This document shows, in pieces, positions 7,869-16,912 of a stretch of 64,000 nucleotides of DNA. The notes beneath the pieces are model-generated. The model searched no databases and was not told the DNA's origin. It worked only from the letters and a program-made list of their open reading frames with translations. The number at the start of each line of letters is the position of its first letter. The stretch's first letter is position 1. Position numbers and translations under genes: made by a program. Source of the DNA: Planctomycetaceae bacterium (GTDB lineage Bacteria; Planctomycetota; Phycisphaerae; SM23-33); contig JBDKTA010000048.1 of assembly GCA_039680605.1 (NCBI GenBank), forward strand, positions 1 through 64,000, written 5' to 3'.

Positions 7869-8627
7869 ATGGACCTCGGCATGGACATGTGGAAGTACTT
7901 TGGCATCACTCACACTGACCACACGGTTATGAATCCCTTGAGCCTGGAGAAGACGCGGGAGCTCGTGGGGCTGCTGCGGCTGGCGGATGGCGGACGCGTC
8001 TTGGACGTGGCCTGCGGCAAAGCGGAGTTCCTGTGCCTGGTGGCCGAGGCGTACGGCGTGACGGCCACGGGCGTCGAGCTTTCGCCCTATACCATTGCGG
8101 CGGCCCGCGAGAACGTGCAGGCCCGCGGCCTGGGCGGCCGCATCGAGTTGCTCCACATGGACGGCGGCCAGTACCAGCCCGATGCGCCGGAGAGTCTGGA
8201 CTTGGCATCGTGCATCGGGGGCTCGTGGGTGTACGGGAATCACAAGGGCACGCTGGAGGTCTTGACGAAGATGACCCGCCCCGGCGGCCTGGTGCTCGTG
8301 GGCGAGCCGTTCTGGGCGGCCGACCCCGACCCGGAATACCTCAAGCTCACGGGCTCTGATCTGAGCCTGTGCGGAACCCATGCCGGCAACGTGGCCGTTG
8401 GCGAGGACGTCGGCCTCGCTCTGCTCTATACTCTGGTGGCCAACCCGGACGACTGGGACCGCTACGAGGGGCTCCAATGGCGCGCCGCCGAGCAATATGC
8501 CGCCGCCCACCGGGACGATCCCGACGTAGAGGCCCTGCTCCGCAGCACCCGCAGGAATCGCGACGCCTATCTCCGCTACGGCCGCAACTGCATGGGCTGG
8601 GCGATATACCTTTTTCAGAAGCCCTGA
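7869..8627 (+). CDS. Class I SAM-dependent methyltransferase
   Basis: Protein of 252 residues from ATG 7869; AAAGGAG 6 nt upstream decides this start over ATG 7821. SAM-binding motif I is VLDVACGKAEFLCLVAE (residues about 45-60), with acidic motif II in GVELSPYTI and motif III in the region of SLDLASCIGGSWVYGN. The Rossmann methyltransferase fold is clear, but the substrate is not. The overall look (VLDVACGKAEFLCLVAEAYG, then ..CIGGSWVYGN) resembles small-molecule methyltransferases of the UbiE/SmtA type. It stands alone, with convergent transcription against the next gene. Confidence 0.85.
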   Translation: MDLGMDMWKYFGITHTDHTVMNPLSLEKTRELVGLLRLADGGRVLDVACGKAEFLCLVAEAYGVTATGVELSPYTIAAARENVQARGLGGRIELLHMDGGQYQPDAPESLDLASCIGGSWVYGNHKGTLEVLTKMTRPGGLVLVGEPFWAADPDPEYLKLTGSDLSLCGTHAGNVAVGEDVGLALLYTLVANPDDWDRYEGLQWRAAEQYAAAHRDDPDVEALLRSTRRNRDAYLRYGRNCMGWAIYLFQKP

Positions 8628-8654
8628 AGATTCTGCGCAGAGACGGATTTCTCT

Positions 8655-9671
8655 TCAGGCAAACACGTGCTCGGGGCGGAGGTAGGACAGGTGCAGGTCG
8701 CTGTCGCGGAGTGACTTCTGCAACTCGCGGCGTTGGGAGTCTTTCATTGGTTGGAAGTCGTAGCACACAGCCGTGTTCTGCTGGAGTTGCTTGCGGTCGT
8801 AGATGCCGTTGACGACGACGTGGATCGGCAGCGACAGCGCGTAGCGCAGCAGGTTTTCCGGCGAGGTTTTGCCGGCCTCGCCGCCGACGAGAAGGCCGGG
8901 CAGGCCCTGCGTGCCCTTGCGGCTGTACTGCGGGGTTCCGCCCATGACTTTCATCGCGATGATGCCGAGCTTCTGCTTCTGGGCGGCCGGCAGGAGCGTC
9001 TCCTCGCACGCGAGCCCGTTTTTTGTGGGGTTGAAGGTTGCCAGCAACGTGTCGAACTCGTACATCTCGACGGCCTGCTTCATCCGCTCGGCGCCGCAGT
9101 GGCCGGTCACGCCGATGAAGCGGATCACCTTCTGATCCCGCAGCTTCCGCACAAGCGTGTAGATGCCGTCGGGTTTGCCCAGGCGGGCGAGGTCCTCGGC
9201 GGCTGTTATGCTGTGGATTTGCAGGCAGTCCAGATGATCGGTTTGGAGCAGCTTGAGGCTCGTCTCGATGTCGCGCATCGCCTTGTCGGCGTCGCGCTCG
9301 AGCGTCTTGGTCGCCAGGTAGACATCCTTGCGGCGGCGGCCGATCGCCTTGCCGAAGCGGCGTTCGCTGTTGCGGGGGTCGTCCTGGCGGCCGTACATCG
9401 GTGCGGTGTCCAGGTACGTGATCCCCGCGTCGATGCAGTCGTTGACGAATCGCCCGGCCATCTCATCGTCGGCAAAATCCGTCAGCGCGCTCTGGCCGCC
9501 CAAGGCCAGGATACTCACTTCGACCCCGGTCTTGCCGAGGGAGCGCTTGGGCATCTTGCCGGCGGAGGATGCGAAAGCGACCGCCGCGGAATCTAACCCG
9601 GCCAGCCCCGCGCCAGCCGCGCCGGCGGCGATGAGTTTCAGGACGTCTCGTCGTGCAATGCCGTGCTTCAT
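8655..9671 (-). CDS. Tat-exported aldo/keto reductase
   Basis: Protein of 338 residues from ATG 9671. The N-terminus has a twin-arginine-like signal (ARRDVLKLIAAGAAGAGLAG), so export folded with cofactor is likely. The AKR (beta/alpha)8 barrel follows: GKTGVEVSILALGG, then the catalytic Asp/Tyr (LDTAPMYG), Lys (LATKTL) and His (CLQIHS) all visible. NAD(P)H cofactor and substrate are unknown. The much longer open frame to 10226 is an artefact of GC content that overlaps the VTT gene. The start is 14 nt behind the VTT gene end, so the group of three minus-strand genes is probably one operon. Confidence 0.88.
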   Translation of the reverse strand: MKHGIARRDVLKLIAAGAAGAGLAGLDSAAVAFASSAGKMPKRSLGKTGVEVSILALGGQSALTDFADDEMAGRFVNDCIDAGITYLDTAPMYGRQDDPRNSERRFGKAIGRRRKDVYLATKTLERDADKAMRDIETSLKLLQTDHLDCLQIHSITAAEDLARLGKPDGIYTLVRKLRDQKVIRFIGVTGHCGAERMKQAVEMYEFDTLLATFNPTKNGLACEETLLPAAQKQKLGIIAMKVMGGTPQYSRKGTQGLPGLLVGGEAGKTSPENLLRYALSLPIHVVVNGIYDRKQLQQNTAVCYDFQPMKDSQRRELQKSLRDSDLHLSYLRPEHVFA

Positions 9672-9685
9672 GTCGTGATCCTGCT

Positions 9686-10357
9686 TCAATGCTTCACCTT
9701 TCTCGTGCAATTGTTCCACTGAGCCCAGACCAGGTAGGCGCACCACAGTGCGGCCGGCACCAGCGTCAGAACCAACAGCAGCTCCGACGAGGCAGCCGTG
9801 GCGCTGCCGGCCCAGGCCAGCAGGAAGCCCATCGGAACGGATCCGACGCACAGCGCCGACACGAAGCGTCCGCGGTGCATCCCGGCCAGGCCCGCCATGA
9901 AGGTCAGGACTTCGGGCATGACGGGCAGGGCGCGCGAGGCGATGATTCCGCCGACGCCCCAGGTGTCGAAGAAACGCTGGAGGTCGGCCATCTCCTCTTC
10001 GCTGGCCAGGAACCTGGCCGCCTTGCGCCCGGCCACACGCGCCAGCGCGTACGCCACCAGCCCGGCCAGAACCGACCCCGCCGCCCCGACCACCCCTCCC
10101 CAGAAGGTGCCGTAAATGACCCCCGTCGCCGCCACCACCGGAGCGGCCGGTATCGGCAAAAACAGGTCCGCAACCAGCAGGGCGATGGCGACAGCCCACG
10201 CGTACGGTCTTGCCGACGCGACCCATGCGGCAAACTCCGCCGACTCGAAATAGGCATCCATCGCCCTGTGCCAGAGGAAGTACGGCACAAGGATCAAGAC
10301 GACAATGCCCGCCACAATTGCGGCCAGTTTCAGATGCGTGGTCTGCCTGGAAGTCAT
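9686..10357 (-). CDS. VTT (SNARE-associated/DedA-like) membrane protein
   Basis: Protein of 223 residues with about five to six membrane helices. The core LFLPIPAAPVVAATGVIYG is the re-entrant helix signature of the VTT/DedA/TMEM41 family, followed by the small-residue helix FWGGVVGAAGSVLAGLVAYA and the RALPVMPEVLTFMAGLAGM segment. The family is linked to phospholipid or polyprenyl phosphate translocation; which one applies here is unknown. Its start overlaps the stop of the erythromycin-esterase-like gene by 4 nt (ATGA). Confidence 0.85.
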   Translation of the reverse strand: MTSRQTTHLKLAAIVAGIVVLILVPYFLWHRAMDAYFESAEFAAWVASARPYAWAVAIALLVADLFLPIPAAPVVAATGVIYGTFWGGVVGAAGSVLAGLVAYALARVAGRKAARFLASEEEMADLQRFFDTWGVGGIIASRALPVMPEVLTFMAGLAGMHRGRFVSALCVGSVPMGFLLAWAGSATAASSELLLVLTLVPAALWCAYLVWAQWNNCTRKVKH

Positions 10358-11640
10358 GACATAGAGGATACCCGCGAAGTGACCACGGTGGTATCCGGAA
10401 CGTTGACTACCGCGTCGAAGGCATCCAGTACGGGAGTCTGCAGGAAAGCTCCCTGCATCTGGATTCGATCGGGAGCCCCCTGGCCGTCGCGCGGCGCGGT
10501 ACGCAGGTCGGCAATCGCCAGACCCAGCCCCGCGTCGACAAATGCCTTTTCAACGCTGCCTTCTTCTGGCGGCGGGACCGGTTGGCTCTTGATGGCAAAG
10601 CCAAACTCTGCGTTCTCGTCCAGGAGCATGTCGGCGGTCTGACCGCTGGTGCTGGTAAGGGCAATGGCAAAGTAATCCTCGCCCATCGCCCGCCCGAGGT
10701 GCTGGCCCATCGGGAACGCGGAAAGCCGGCCGTCATAGCTGATCGCGGTCTTCTGAATATGTGCGTTGTGTGCTTGCAGGACCATGCGCGAATCGGGGGC
10801 GTGATCCAGGTGCCACTGCACCGACTCGGCCATGTAGATTTCCCTGTCGGTGGTGTCGGCCGTCAACCCGCGCCCCGCATACAGGTCGGCCATCGCGGAG
10901 AAGTGATAGTCGGCGCAGCAGGCCGCTTCGAGTCGTCGCAGGGCGATATCATAGCTCGACTGATCGCTGCGGCTGATGTAGAGCACCGCCGCGGCGCGGA
11001 AGCGGATCAGAAGCCGCGCGAGCACGCTCGTCAAGGCGTTCTGTTCAGCGGCGTTGAGCCGGGCCCATGCCGGTGATGCCGTAGCCATTGAACTGCCCGC
11101 AACCTTGCTCGCAATGCCCAGCGCTTTCTCCAGCCGGGGCATGGACTCCGGGTCAACCTTGCGAACATAGTCAGCCAGCGGCTCCAGCGCGGGCAGCAGC
11201 GATCCGCCTGCGGCGGGGATGTCGACTCCTGCAAAACGAACGGCACTTGCGGCGTCGGCATTATGTCGACGCAGCCACCGTAACTGTTCGGCGAATCCCA
11301 GGGGCAACATCCCCGCGACGAGTTGGTCCAGGTCGCCGTCCGCACCGCCGCCGCGCGCCCAGGCATCGACAGCGACGCCTTCGCTGAAGCCGAACTCAAA
11401 CGCGAAAATCGTAAACCCGCATCGCTCGACCAGGAACCGAAGTATCCGCTGCCGCATCAGCCAATATTCGCGGATGAAATGGGAACTCTCGCCGATCGCC
11501 ACCACCCGCGCGTGGCCAATCATGTCTTTGAGCGGCTCCAGATCATCCAGCGGCGCATCAGGAGCAAAACTCGACAACGCGACGCCGTGGCGAGAAAGCC
11601 AATTGGCAAAACGGTCACCGCTCGATGTTCCAGCCGACAT
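10354..11640 (-). CDS. Erythromycin esterase-like family protein
   Basis: Protein of 428 residues from ATG 11640; the upstream extension to 12000 overlaps the opposite gene and is rejected. The family core is clear: VVAIGESSHFIREYWLMRQR near residues 46-65 (Glu51 and His54 of the active site), FAFEFGFSEG, and QAHNAHIQK (the second His pair). Members hydrolyse macrolide lactones or act on unrelated substrates. The sequence does not say which, so resistance should not be assumed. It is the first gene of a coupled group with the VTT protein. Confidence 0.85.
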   Translation of the reverse strand: MSAGTSSGDRFANWLSRHGVALSSFAPDAPLDDLEPLKDMIGHARVVAIGESSHFIREYWLMRQRILRFLVERCGFTIFAFEFGFSEGVAVDAWARGGGADGDLDQLVAGMLPLGFAEQLRWLRRHNADAASAVRFAGVDIPAAGGSLLPALEPLADYVRKVDPESMPRLEKALGIASKVAGSSMATASPAWARLNAAEQNALTSVLARLLIRFRAAAVLYISRSDQSSYDIALRRLEAACCADYHFSAMADLYAGRGLTADTTDREIYMAESVQWHLDHAPDSRMVLQAHNAHIQKTAISYDGRLSAFPMGQHLGRAMGEDYFAIALTSTSGQTADMLLDENAEFGFAIKSQPVPPPEEGSVEKAFVDAGLGLAIADLRTAPRDGQGAPDRIQMQGAFLQTPVLDAFDAVVNVPDTTVVTSRVSSMS

Positions 11641-11680
11641 GAGGGCGAAGATAGCACCTCCAGATCGGTTGTGCGAGTAA

Positions 11681-11805
11681 AGATTGGCCCGCAGACCTCG
11701 CGTCACCCGTTCTGCCGCAGAATCCCGCCAACGCCAACTCAAAAGGCTGGCCCCACGCCAAGAAGATTGCCCTGGCACAAGGCGACATGGAACGGCTGAA
11801 GCGCT
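11681..11805 (+). pseudogene. Frameshifted fragment of a GIY-YIG gene
   Basis: Translating 11681-11743 gives RLARRPRVTRSAAESRQRQLK, which aligns with RLAWHEAHPTRAAAEARERQLK of the intact gene at 6146-6493. One extra A at 11741-11744 shifts the frame, after which GWPHAKKIALAQGDMERLKR continues the match to GWTRRKKQALMAGDLALLKR. Only the C-terminal third remains. It lies between two minus-strand genes. This is direct evidence that this gene family has been copied within this genome. Confidence 0.75.
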
Positions 11806-11897
11806 TGTTAGACCGTTGCCTCTTTGGCCCTTGGCCCGAAGATCGCCCCGAACTCTCTGACTGTGATTTCGAACTCGACTCACTCGGAGCAGCGGCA

Positions 11898-13502
11898 TCA
11901 TCGCAAGGCATAGTTGACGACTACCGTCCGATTTAGGCCGTCGCTGTCGAACTTGACGAAGGCTTCCGGCCCACGCGACCGGACCATTCGCAGCACCCAT
12001 CGGCCATCCTTCTGGATCACTTCATTGAACGATTCGGGGGTAATCTCGATCTTGCCGACCGGCTTGCCATTGGCGTGCTTGAACGTCCGCTCGGCAAAGG
12101 CGTCGTTGGCAAGTTTGGCGGCCAAGACACGTGCCTGTCGCTTGGTCAGCGCCTTGTCCTTCTCCAGCGTCGGCAGATCCGTCAAACTGGCCTCTTCAAA
12201 GCTCCACGTCTGGCGACGGGCCATCCACCACTCGACCATCTTTGGTATCGCGTCGTCGAGCTGAGGAGTCCACGTCCCGCCTGCCTCGTACCCAAAGCGG
12301 TCATCGAAGATCGTGGCTAGACGTGTGAAGGTATTGTGGAGCGACTGACGGAAGGATGCCGCATTGGATTCTTTCGCCTGTGGCGAAGGGTTGTCGATCG
12401 GCCAAGGCTCTTTGACCGTCAGGCACTCGATCAGAATATCGATGCCACACTTGTCCTGTCGATCAATCAAGGCCGCTCCAACATGCCAGCGTTGGGTCCA
12501 ACCGATGCTGCCCGTTACGTCCGCTGCCGCCTTGTGTAGCTCCATCAGCCTGGCGACGGCTTCTTCCCGCGAATCGATGCGTTGAAGAACATCGATCTCC
12601 ATGCGATGGCCGAGCAGCTTTTCACCGAGTGCCTGTCGGACTCTGTCAGCAGCCCCCCAGTTGATCAGCGTCCGCATTACGCCATCGGGCAGTTTCTCCC
12701 TTTCGACACTCAGCGCACCATACAACCGGTCAAGGGCTGCTTGGCGGATGCCCTTGGGTATCGCGTTGGAAAAGTTGCTTAGACCCATCCCGGCGTATCC
12801 GCGCGTGGTGGCGTCATACTTGCTGTCTGAGGCAATGATCGCCAACGCCTCCGCGCTTTCTCGCGAATAGCCGCTAATGGCCAAGCCCCATACTGCCCGG
12901 AAGCGTGTCTTGTCCCCCGTGACTGGGTCGAGTGCTTCCTTCGCCTTGATTGGGCGTTCCTCTGGCTTGAGATACGGATAGCCTCCTGCGCCAGATGATT
13001 CGGCTGGAGCCATCGGCTGAGTCGTCACTTTCCTCGCGTTGATGGGATTGATCACATACCACTGCGGTAGGCTGCTCAGTTTTGCGCGGAAAGGCGTGTG
13101 CGGTGAGTTGACAAACGCCTTCCAGAGGGCAGCATGGTCGTTTGGATCGATCTTCTCAATGGCCTTGATGACGCCGGAATAGGCGATAAGTTCCTCGTCG
13201 CCAGCCGCCAACTTCACCGCCGCCCGCACGTAGCTGTCTTCCTTGTTGTATTCCTTGATGTAGGCGATCTGTCCACTGACGAAGATGCATCCATATAGCC
13301 TTTGGTTACTGTAGAAGTGCATGCTCGATAGCTCGAAGACCAACTCCGTTCCCTCAGGGGTCGTCTGGCCGACGTAGATCTGGACGATTGGATTGTTCTC
13401 GGCAACGGCCCATTCGGCAGGTTGTCTGGCGGGTCGCAATTCAGGATTGCCAGCCAGAGCCAACTGTGCTAGCAGCAGCACGACCACCCAGTTCTTGCGC
13501 AT
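11898..13502 (-). CDS. Secreted helical-repeat (HEAT-like) protein
   Basis: Protein of 534 residues from ATG 13502. A signal peptide (MRKNWVVVLLLAQLALAGNP) is followed by a beta-rich N-terminal part (SSMHFYSNQRLYGCIFVSGQ) and then helical segments typical of HEAT-like repeats (RFRAVWGLAISGYSRESAEA, ATTRGYAGMGLSNF, RQAALDRLYGAL). The C-terminus is again strand-rich. No catalytic motif was seen. The DNA is less GC-rich in the third position than the neighbours, which hints at a different origin. Function unknown. Confidence 0.7.
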   Translation of the reverse strand: MRKNWVVVLLLAQLALAGNPELRPARQPAEWAVAENNPIVQIYVGQTTPEGTELVFELSSMHFYSNQRLYGCIFVSGQIAYIKEYNKEDSYVRAAVKLAAGDEELIAYSGVIKAIEKIDPNDHAALWKAFVNSPHTPFRAKLSSLPQWYVINPINARKVTTQPMAPAESSGAGGYPYLKPEERPIKAKEALDPVTGDKTRFRAVWGLAISGYSRESAEALAIIASDSKYDATTRGYAGMGLSNFSNAIPKGIRQAALDRLYGALSVEREKLPDGVMRTLINWGAADRVRQALGEKLLGHRMEIDVLQRIDSREEAVARLMELHKAAADVTGSIGWTQRWHVGAALIDRQDKCGIDILIECLTVKEPWPIDNPSPQAKESNAASFRQSLHNTFTRLATIFDDRFGYEAGGTWTPQLDDAIPKMVEWWMARRQTWSFEEASLTDLPTLEKDKALTKRQARVLAAKLANDAFAERTFKHANGKPVGKIEITPESFNEVIQKDGRWVLRMVRSRGPEAFVKFDSDGLNRTVVVNYALR

Positions 13503-13573
13503 GGGGCATCTCCTATTCTCAACTGCACGATTAGACGCTCTGACAGCCATTTGGTTCCGATGATCTTGCCGCT

Positions 13574-13657
13574 GGTTACAAACCCGTTCGCACCGGGACT
13601 TACCGACATTTCGAACTCGCGCCGGGGTAAGTAAGAGAATGACGAACAAGACCAACG
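13574..13657. repeat. Dispersed repeat, joined copy
   Basis: The left half (13574-13599, ending CGCACCGGGAC) matches 6597-6623, and the right half (13608-13657, TTTCGAACTCGCGCCGGGG then TAAGTAAGAGAATGACG) matches 7583-7633 at about 90 percent. Here the halves are adjacent; at 6.6-7.6 kb they flank two genes. Confidence 0.7.
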
Positions 13658-13756
13658 AGTATGAGCAATAGCAGTCGCCGGACGCTACAATCATGCTTTC
13701 GCGCGGAGCAGGCCTCCGGCGGCGGGGGGGGGGCGGACGCGTAAGACGGTGCTTGA

Positions 13757-15703
13757 ATGTCGTTGATCACAACCAATGCTGTCAGCAAGAGCTGGTCGGA
13801 CGTGGACGTTTTGACGAACGTTCATGTGAGTCTGGCGCCGGCTGAGCGGGTGGGGCTGGTCGGGCCTAACGGGCAGGGCAAGACGACGCTGATCCGCATT
13901 CTGGCTGGGCTTGAAGGGCCCACCGAGGGCACCATCGACCGCAAGAACGGGTTGCGGATCGGGTATCTTCCGCAGGACCCGCCGGCGCTCGAAGGCGCCT
14001 CGCTGCACGAGGCCATGCTGGCGGTCTTCGCCGATCTGCACCGGCTGGAGGAGGAGGTCCACCGCCTCGCCGCGGCGATCGAAAGTTCCAGCGACGAGAC
14101 GCTCATGGACCGGTACGGCCGCCTGCAGCACGAGTTCGAGGTCCGCGGCGGGTACACGTACGGCCGCAAGATCGAGCAGGTGCTGTCGGGGCTGAGCTTC
14201 GAGCGGGAGGTGTGGGACCGCCCGCTGTCGCAGCTTTCGGGCGGGCAGCGCACGCGGGCGTACCTGGGGCGGTTGTTGCTGGAAGACCCCGACGTGCTGC
14301 TGCTGGACGAGCCGACCAACCACCTGGACTACCAGACCGTCGAGTGGCTCGAGGAATACCTGCAGAGCTTCGCCGGGGCGATCATCGTCGTCTCGCACGA
14401 CCGGTACTTCCTCGACCGCGTCACCACCCGCACGTGGGAGGTTTCCGCCGCGGCCGTCGAGTGCTACCGCGGCAACTACTCGCACTATCTCACGCAGCGC
14501 GACGAGCGGTTCAAGGAGCGCATGCGCCGCTGGCAGGCCCAGCAGGAGTACATCGCCGAGACGGAAGACTTCATCCGCCGCTTCCTGGCCGGTCAGCGGT
14601 CCAAGGAAGCCAAGGGCCGCCGCACGCGCCTCGAGCGGTTCATGAAGACCGAGGCGATCCCCAAGCCGCGCGAGCACCAGCACATCTCGGTCAAGTTCAA
14701 CCCCGGCGTGCGCACGGGCGATTTCGTGCTGCGCCTGGCGGACCTGCAAGCCGGATACGACGCGGCCGCTCCGCTGGTGCACGTCGAGAAGCTCGAGATC
14801 CAGCGCGGGCAGCGCGTGGCGATCGTCGGGCCAAACGGCTGCGGCAAGACCACGCTGCTGCGGACGATCCTGGGCAAGCTGCCGGCGCTGGGCGGCAAGG
14901 TGAGCCTCGGCGCCGGCGTGCGCGTGGGGTATCTCTCGCAGACGCACGCGGAGCTGGTGGCCGACATGACGGCCGTCGACGCCGTGCGCCAGGGCGACCC
15001 GGGCGTCAGCGAGTACAAGGCCCGCTCGCTGCTGGGCGGGCTGCTGATGGGGGAGGAGGACGCCTTCAAGCGCATCGACCAGCTCTCGGGCGGGCAGCGC
15101 AGCCGCGTGGTGCTGGCGCGGCTGATGCTCGCCGACGCCAACGTGCTGGTGATGGACGAACCGACCAACCACCTGGACATTCACTCGCAGGAAGTGCTCC
15201 AGGAGGTGCTGGGCGAGTTCGAGGGCACGGTGATTTTCGTCAGCCACGACCGCTACCTGATCCAGGCCCTGGCCAGCCACATCTGGGCCATGCACGACGG
15301 GGCCATCACCGAACTCAAGGGCGACTGGAACAAGTACCTCGCCTGGCGCGACAAGGTCGAGACCGCCGGCGGGACCATGCCCGTCGGCGAAAAAGGCAAG
15401 GACGCGGCCAAGACTGACCGCCTCGAACAGTACGACCAGCGCCGCGACCAGGAGAAGCAGCGTCGCAAGGCCGCCAACAAGATCAAGAAGATCCAGCGCC
15501 AGTTCGAGCAGACCGAGACGCGCATCCACGCCCTGGAAGACAAGCTCAAGACGATGAGCGAAGAGATATCAGCCGCCTCGGCGGCAGGGGATCTGGAGCG
15601 CGTCCGCGCGCTGGGGGCCGACTACGCCGCCGGCGACGTTCAGCTCCGCGAGCTGTACGCCCAATGGGAGCAGATGGGCGCGGCGCTGGAAGAGGCGGAA
15701 TGA
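13757..15703 (+). CDS. ABC-F family ATPase (Uup/Ettx type)
   Basis: Protein of 648 residues with two ABC domains and no membrane segment. Domain 1 has Walker A GPNGQGKTT near residue 37, signature LSGGQRTRAYLGRLLLEDP near 160 and LLLDEPTNHLDY. Domain 2 has GPNGCGKTT near 358, LSGGQRSRVV and VMDEPTNHLDIHS. The linker between them (RRWQAQQEYIAETEDFIRRF) is the charged P-site-like helix. The C-terminal 100 residues are a Lys/Glu-rich coiled coil, as in Uup. ABC-F proteins work on the ribosome E-site or on DNA; the C-terminal coiled coil favours Uup. Both ATP sites look intact. Confidence 0.93.
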   Translation: MSLITTNAVSKSWSDVDVLTNVHVSLAPAERVGLVGPNGQGKTTLIRILAGLEGPTEGTIDRKNGLRIGYLPQDPPALEGASLHEAMLAVFADLHRLEEEVHRLAAAIESSSDETLMDRYGRLQHEFEVRGGYTYGRKIEQVLSGLSFEREVWDRPLSQLSGGQRTRAYLGRLLLEDPDVLLLDEPTNHLDYQTVEWLEEYLQSFAGAIIVVSHDRYFLDRVTTRTWEVSAAAVECYRGNYSHYLTQRDERFKERMRRWQAQQEYIAETEDFIRRFLAGQRSKEAKGRRTRLERFMKTEAIPKPREHQHISVKFNPGVRTGDFVLRLADLQAGYDAAAPLVHVEKLEIQRGQRVAIVGPNGCGKTTLLRTILGKLPALGGKVSLGAGVRVGYLSQTHAELVADMTAVDAVRQGDPGVSEYKARSLLGGLLMGEEDAFKRIDQLSGGQRSRVVLARLMLADANVLVMDEPTNHLDIHSQEVLQEVLGEFEGTVIFVSHDRYLIQALASHIWAMHDGAITELKGDWNKYLAWRDKVETAGGTMPVGEKGKDAAKTDRLEQYDQRRDQEKQRRKAANKIKKIQRQFEQTETRIHALEDKLKTMSEEISAASAAGDLERVRALGADYAAGDVQLRELYAQWEQMGAALEEAE

Positions 15704-16261
15704 TGGAAGAATGGAATGATGGGGACGGGGTGGCATGGCGACCCACCAGAAACCAAAACGTGTGTTGCCATGCCACCCAGTTAGCGGCGGGGCTTGCCCC
15801 GCGCGTTGGCCCCCGACCCCCAAGAAACTTACCACAGAGGCGCAGAGAAAAACGAGAAGATGGGGATGAGAACGGTAGGGCGGGGTGGCATGGCGACACG
15901 CGAAGCGGGTCGCCATGGGCGGAAGGAAGGATACAACGATGCACACAGAGTTCACCGAGACCGGGGGGCAAATTAGCTGCTGAGGTCGCGGAGGTCGCAG
16001 AGGGAAGAAGTAGTTTTGTCTTTTTACAGCCTCAGCGTCCTCAGCGACCTCAGCGGCTTGATCTATCGGCGGCAGTCGCCATGGGCGTTCGTGCGCTGAG
16101 CATCATGGCGACCCACAAGAAACAGAAACGTGTGTCGCCATGCCACCCGGCAGAATCGAGATTCATTGTGTTTTTCTGGAACCGCCCCTTTGCTTGCGCA
16201 TCTAATACCAGACCGCCGCCGGGATGGTGCGGGCAGCCCCCTTATCACAAGGACGCGTAAC
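15704..16261. repeat. Intergenic block of four repeat families
   Basis: In order: degenerate GGAATGAT octamers (15699-15722); a GGTGGCATGGCGACCC hairpin whose arms are at 15728-15745 and 15763-15779; the palindrome GGCGGGGCTTGCCCCGC (15785-15801); a CACAGAGG 9-mer unit (15832-15845); a second GGTGGCATGGCGAC copy (15889-15925); the inverted pair GCTGAGGTCGCGGAGG / CCTCAGCGACCTCAGC (15970-16063); and a third GGCGACCCAC copy (16105-16148). No credible gene was found. Confidence 0.75.
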
Positions 16262-16726
16262 ATGACAAAAAGGATTATGATGCTCGCGCTGATAACGTGC
16301 CTCTTGATTACGGCGGCCGTCTATGCCGGACGAGGTCTGAGCATGAAATGCCAGAGCCAAGAAGGCAACGCCGGAGCGGCGCAGAAGGGCTGCGGGCACG
16401 AAGCGCAGGTGCTTTTCGGGGGAGGCATGTTCTTCAACCAGGTTGGCGGATACTGCCGCGCGTGCAAGAAGTTCGTCTACCTCAGTTGGACGCGGGACAA
16501 CATCCCCGCCGATATGAAGGCCCGGATCAAAGTCATCCCCCGCCCGGCGCCGCTGGGCGAGGTCTGGGACGCCCAGACAGGCAAGATCATGACCATCCAC
16601 GCCTGCCCCACCTGCAAGGGGCCGTTCCTCGAAATCCGGAACCCCGACGAGTTGAAACATTGCCCCGCCTGCAACCGGCCTTACTTCGCCATCGACAAGA
16701 GCAAGCCCGAATTGGCGGTAGACTGA
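16262..16726 (+). CDS. Small secreted Cys-rich (zinc-ribbon-like) protein
   Basis: Protein of 154 residues from ATG 16262. The signal peptide (KRIMMLALITCLLITAAVYA) is followed by a domain with three CxxC pairs: CRAC near 61, CPTC near 117 and CPAC near 139, plus an extra CQSQ...GCGHEA. The pairing fits one or two zinc knuckles outside the membrane. The pattern is like the rubredoxin/zinc-ribbon class, but the function is unknown. It sits alone between repeat blocks. Confidence 0.65.
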   Translation: MTKRIMMLALITCLLITAAVYAGRGLSMKCQSQEGNAGAAQKGCGHEAQVLFGGGMFFNQVGGYCRACKKFVYLSWTRDNIPADMKARIKVIPRPAPLGEVWDAQTGKIMTIHACPTCKGPFLEIRNPDELKHCPACNRPYFAIDKSKPELAVD

Positions 16727-16734
16727 TCCTTGTG

Positions 16735-16912
16735 CGCTGACCATCATGGCGACCCACGAGAAACAGAAACGTGTATCGCCATGCCACCCGCCCATTGTGG
16801 CAGGGGGAACGATCAGGGACATGGCGGCTTGACAACGGCCGCCATGGCACCCCCCGGCCCGTCCGCGCAATCGCTCTGCGGTCTCTGCGATCTCTGTGGT
16901 GAAATATCCGGG
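16735..16912. repeat. GGCGACCCAC hairpin and CTCTGCGGTCT 9-mers
   Basis: Arms ATGGCGACCCACGAGAAAC and GTGTATCGCCATGCC (16745-16789) form a hairpin. Degenerate 9-mers CTCTGCGGT, CTCTGCGAT and CTCTGTGGT follow at 16872-16900. Confidence 0.6.

Noticed and set aside
8655-10226. A longer form of the Tat reductase reaching 10226
   Set aside because: The extension overlaps the VTT gene on the same strand in another frame; the Tat signal at 9671 fixes the true start.
10354-11640. Macrolide resistance gene
   Set aside because: Family membership is clear, but the family has members of other functions and the gene sits in a chromosomal operon with no resistance context.
13691-15529. A 612-residue open frame on the minus strand
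   Set aside because: It is antisense to the ABC-F gene, which has complete ATPase motifs.
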